A stretch of DNA of 7,568 nt, from the NCBI GenBank assembly GCA_016219235.1, contig JACRBO010000581.1, positions 1 to 7,568 of the forward strand, given 5' to 3'. The stretch's first letter is position 1. The number at the start of each line of letters is the position of its first letter. The position numbers were made by a program, and so were the translations under genes. Source of the stretch: Chloroflexota bacterium. GTDB lineage: Bacteria; Chloroflexota; Anaerolineae; Fen-1058. The notes below the pieces were generated by a model that worked only from the letters and a program-made list of their open reading frames with translations, did no database searches and had not been told where the DNA came from. Positions 5,383-7,568 of the stretch are shown piece after piece.

Positions 5383-7260
5383 ATGTTTCGATCGCTTCGG
5401 TCACGCCTGGGTGCACTATTTCTCGGCTTCCTGATCCTGGTCGCCGCCTCGGTGGCCGTCACCTTTCTGGCGATCGACGCCCAGACCGATGATGCCCGCG
5501 TGATCAACCTGGCCGGACGCCAGCGCATGCTGACGCAGCAAATGGTCTGGCTGGCGCTGGCGCGGCCCGATCAGCCTGAGCTGGCCGCCGCGATCGATCA
5601 CTTCGATCGCACGTTGACAGCGCTGCGGGACGGCGGCGTCACGCTCGATGCAGATGATCGATCGATCGTGTTGCCCCCCGCGCCCGATCAAGCCATCCAC
5701 ACCCAGCTGGACGACATTGCGCAGACGTGGGCTGATTTCCGATCGCAATTGCGACCGCATCTGCAACCGCCTGACGCAGCCGGCTTGCAGGCTCTCTCAC
5801 CTGTCATCCTCGCGCAGATCGATCAGCTGGTCGGCGACTACGAGACCCGCGCACAAGCGAAAATTACGCAATTACAAATCATTCAGACCGCCTTCTTTGC
5901 GATCGCACTGGCGTTGGTCGCCGCCGGGTACTTCATTACACGGCGACAGATCATTCAGCCTTTGAGCGCGCTGGAATCGGCCACCCGGCGCATGGCGATC
6001 GGTCAATTGACTGAACCGCTGCCGCCGCTGTGCGATGACGAACTTGGCGAAGTGGGTCGCGCTTTTGAAACGATGCGCCGCGAAATTGTTGCGGCGCAGG
6101 ATCAACTCGAAGCCCGCGTCAATCAGCGCACCCGCGAACTGACCGCGGCATTCGAACTCAGCCAGGAAATTGTCGGGCAGATCGATCTCGATCGGTTGTT
6201 GCAGTCCGTCACCGATCGCGCGCGCACACTGATGCAGGCCACGGCCGCTTCACTGTGTTTGATCGATCGCGATCCGCAGCTGTTGGCCCTCGTCGCGAAC
6301 AGCGGATCAACCTCCGCACCGATCGATCTGCGGCAATCCGTCGAGCGTGATCCGGCGCAGCAAGTGGTCGTCAACGGCGAGACGGTCGTCGTCGAGGCCG
6401 ACCGCACGGCGTGCGCGTTTCTGGGCGCGCACGCGCCCGGCAAATGTGCGGTCGCGCCATTGCGTGCGGGTCAGACGATGCTCGGCGCATTGTGCGTGGT
6501 GCGCGCGCGCACGCGCGATCAACATCAGCCATTTGATGCCAATGAAACGCGCGCGCTGACGCTGCTGGCGAACTCGGCGGCCATTGCGATCACGAACGCG
6601 CGGCTGGCCGAAGAGCGGCGCCGTCAAACCGAACAGGCGGCGATCTCGTCCGAACGGGAACGGCTGGCCGCTGAACTGCACGACAATCTGGCGCAGACGC
6701 TGAGCTTTCTCAACCTGAAGTCTGATCGGGTGCGTGAACTGATCGGCGCGCAAGATAGCGGGCACGCCACGACTGAACTGGAGCGCATGAAATCGGCCAT
6801 CGGTACGGCCTATGATCAAGTCCGCATGGCGTTGACCGGGCTGCACGAACCGCTGCCCACCCGTGATGACTTCGCGGCGAAATTGTCGGCGTGTGTGGCC
6901 GAATTTGGCGACACGACCGGCCTGCGCGCCGAACTGATCGTGGCGGACTCAACAGCCTTGATGATGCCGCCGGTGGTGCAGACGCAGGCATTGCACATCG
7001 TGCGCGAGTCGCTGGTCAACATCCGCCGTCACGCGCAGGCGCAGCAGGTGCAGGTGCAGGTCGGCCGCGTGAACGGCTCGGCGCGCTTCGTCATTGCGGA
7101 TGATGGTCGCGGCTTCGACCTGAACAACGTTGATGGTGGCCAGCATCTGGGTTTAGGCATCATGCGCACACGCGCCGAACGCTGCGGCGGCTCACTCGAC
7201 GTGGTATCGACGCCGGGCCGTGGCACGACGATCAGCGCGACGTTGCCGTTGGTGGAATAA
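5383..7260 (+). CDS. Membrane sensor histidine kinase, NarX/PilJ-type sensor with HAMP-GAF-HisKA_3-HATPase (625 aa)
   Basis: This is the sensor of a two-component system: it should autophosphorylate and pass phosphate to the regulator encoded 14 bp downstream. Numbered from the ATG at 5383, TM1 is about 8-30. The external domain (about 31-157) opens with VINLAGRQRMLTQQM (40-54), typical of PilJ/NarX-type domains and matching the NarX P-box region. TM2 is about 159-178. HAMP (about 179-232, with DELGEVGRAFE) follows, then a coiled-coil linker and a GAF domain (about 262-400) containing C282, C334, C345 and C361. The HisKA_3 motif ERLAAELHDNLAQTL (416-430) has phosphoacceptor H423. The ATPase domain has the N box RESLVNIRRHA (531-541), G1 DDGRGFD (563-569) and G2 LGLGIMRTRAE (579-589). 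Nitrate sensing would fit the P-box-like motif, but the ligand is not proven and a gene symbol is not justified. Confidence 0.93.
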   Translation: MFRSLRSRLGALFLGFLILVAASVAVTFLAIDAQTDDARVINLAGRQRMLTQQMVWLALARPDQPELAAAIDHFDRTLTALRDGGVTLDADDRSIVLPPAPDQAIHTQLDDIAQTWADFRSQLRPHLQPPDAAGLQALSPVILAQIDQLVGDYETRAQAKITQLQIIQTAFFAIALALVAAGYFITRRQIIQPLSALESATRRMAIGQLTEPLPPLCDDELGEVGRAFETMRREIVAAQDQLEARVNQRTRELTAAFELSQEIVGQIDLDRLLQSVTDRARTLMQATAASLCLIDRDPQLLALVANSGSTSAPIDLRQSVERDPAQQVVVNGETVVVEADRTACAFLGAHAPGKCAVAPLRAGQTMLGALCVVRARTRDQHQPFDANETRALTLLANSAAIAITNARLAEERRRQTEQAAISSERERLAAELHDNLAQTLSFLNLKSDRVRELIGAQDSGHATTELERMKSAIGTAYDQVRMALTGLHEPLPTRDDFAAKLSACVAEFGDTTGLRAELIVADSTALMMPPVVQTQALHIVRESLVNIRRHAQAQQVQVQVGRVNGSARFVIADDGRGFDLNNVDGGQHLGLGIMRTRAERCGGSLDVVSTPGRGTTISATLPLVE

Positions 7261-7263
7261 CAA

Positions 7264-7268
7264 AAGGA
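7264..7268 (+). promoter_or_regulatory. Ribosome binding site of the response regulator
   Basis: AAGGA sits 6 nt before the ATG at 7275 and directly follows the kinase stop codon (7258-7260), supporting the ATG and cotranscription. Confidence 0.65.
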
Positions 7269-7274
7269 ACAGCT

Positions 7275-7568
7275 ATGCCTCGCGCCCACATTGTGTTAGC
7301 CGACGATCATGATCTCTTCCGCGAAGGGCTGGCCGGCCTGATCAACGCCCAGCCCGATCTGGAAACGGTCGGGCAGGCCGGCGACGGGCTGGAAGCGCTG
7401 ACGCTGGCGCGCGATCTAAAACCCGACCTGATCATCATGGACATCAACATGCCGATCTGCGACGGGCTGGAAGCCACGCGCCTGATTCACACCGAATACC
7501 CCGAAATCCCGATCGTCATCCTCACTGTGTTTGAAGACGACGCCAAATTGTTCGAGGCGATCCGGGCC
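7275..7568 (+). CDS. Response regulator, NarL/LuxR-type receiver domain, 3'-truncated by the window edge
   Basis: The first 98 residues are visible and form most of a CheY-like receiver. The acidic pair D10/D11 (LADDHDLFREGL) binds magnesium, D56 in IIMDINMP is the phosphoacceptor, and T84 in VILTVFED is the conserved switch residue. The conserved lysine and the expected C-terminal LuxR-type helix-turn-helix lie beyond the edge. The ADDHxLFREGL opening and the pairing with a HisKA_3 kinase are characteristic of the NarL/FixJ class, so it is most likely a DNA-binding transcription factor phosphorylated by the kinase encoded just upstream. The gap of 14 bp with a ribosome binding site indicates one operon. 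Confidence 0.93.
   Translation, partial: MPRAHIVLADDHDLFREGLAGLINAQPDLETVGQAGDGLEALTLARDLKPDLIIMDINMPICDGLEATRLIHTEYPEIPIVILTVFEDDAKLFEAIRA

Noticed and set aside
6423..6438. Perfect hairpin GGGCGC-N4-GCGCCC inside the kinase gene
   Set aside because: It sits in the middle of coding sequence with no T-run; most likely a chance result of GC-rich Gly/Ala/His/Pro codons, not a terminator.
6307..6846. 179-codon open frame on the - strand within the kinase gene
   Set aside because: It is antisense to the GAF and HisKA_3 coding sequence, which has intact motifs; the translation is Arg/Gln/His-rich and matches nothing.
1..7568. CRISPR arrays, tRNA/rRNA genes, insertion sequences or attachment sites
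   Set aside because: No short regularly spaced repeats, cloverleaf-like sequences, transposase motifs or terminal inverted repeats were seen in either strand.

Overview
This 7.6 kb, GC-rich window looks like a chromosomal segment from a bacterium, most plausibly a member of the Chloroflexota. That guess rests on a large nSTAND-WD40 protein with a typical N-terminal GGDxVGRDK motif and C-terminal Cys-containing tail lying next to a NarX/NarL-like two-component pair, all with GC-rich codon choice. No marker gene is present, so the phylum is an inference.

Layout, left to right: (1) the 3' part of an acyl-CoA dehydrogenase gene on the + strand, cut by the window edge; (2) a short convergent gap (1019-1189) with a tiny orphan reading frame that has a good ribosome binding site, and a weak hairpin; (3) a complete 1260-residue gene on the - strand (1190-4972) encoding an nSTAND1-type P-loop NTPase, one membrane-spanning segment and about 13 WD40-like repeats; (4) a divergent regulatory region of about 400 bp (4973-5382) with a near-consensus promoter for the NTPase gene on its left side, and on its right side a -10 element with an FNR/CRP-type palindrome for the kinase gene; (5) a complete + strand membrane sensor histidine kinase with PilJ/NarX-type sensor, HAMP, GAF, HisKA_3 and HATPase domains (5383-7260); (6) 14 bp downstream, the receiver domain of its probable NarL/LuxR-type response regulator, cut by the right edge.

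The kinase and regulator almost certainly form a two-gene operon for signal transduction. The NTPase gene is a separate, divergently transcribed unit. It belongs to a family whose members are thought to act as signalling or conflict (STAND) switches, but it carries no recognisable effector domain and no obvious partner gene in the window. The acyl-CoA dehydrogenase is metabolic and functionally unrelated to the rest.

The points most worth a second look are the palindrome placed near -41.5 of the kinase promoter, the four cysteines in the kinase GAF domain, the membrane-split NTPase/propeller architecture, the strong over-representation of GATC, and two stretches that may be gene remnants (1031-1084 and 5054-5314).
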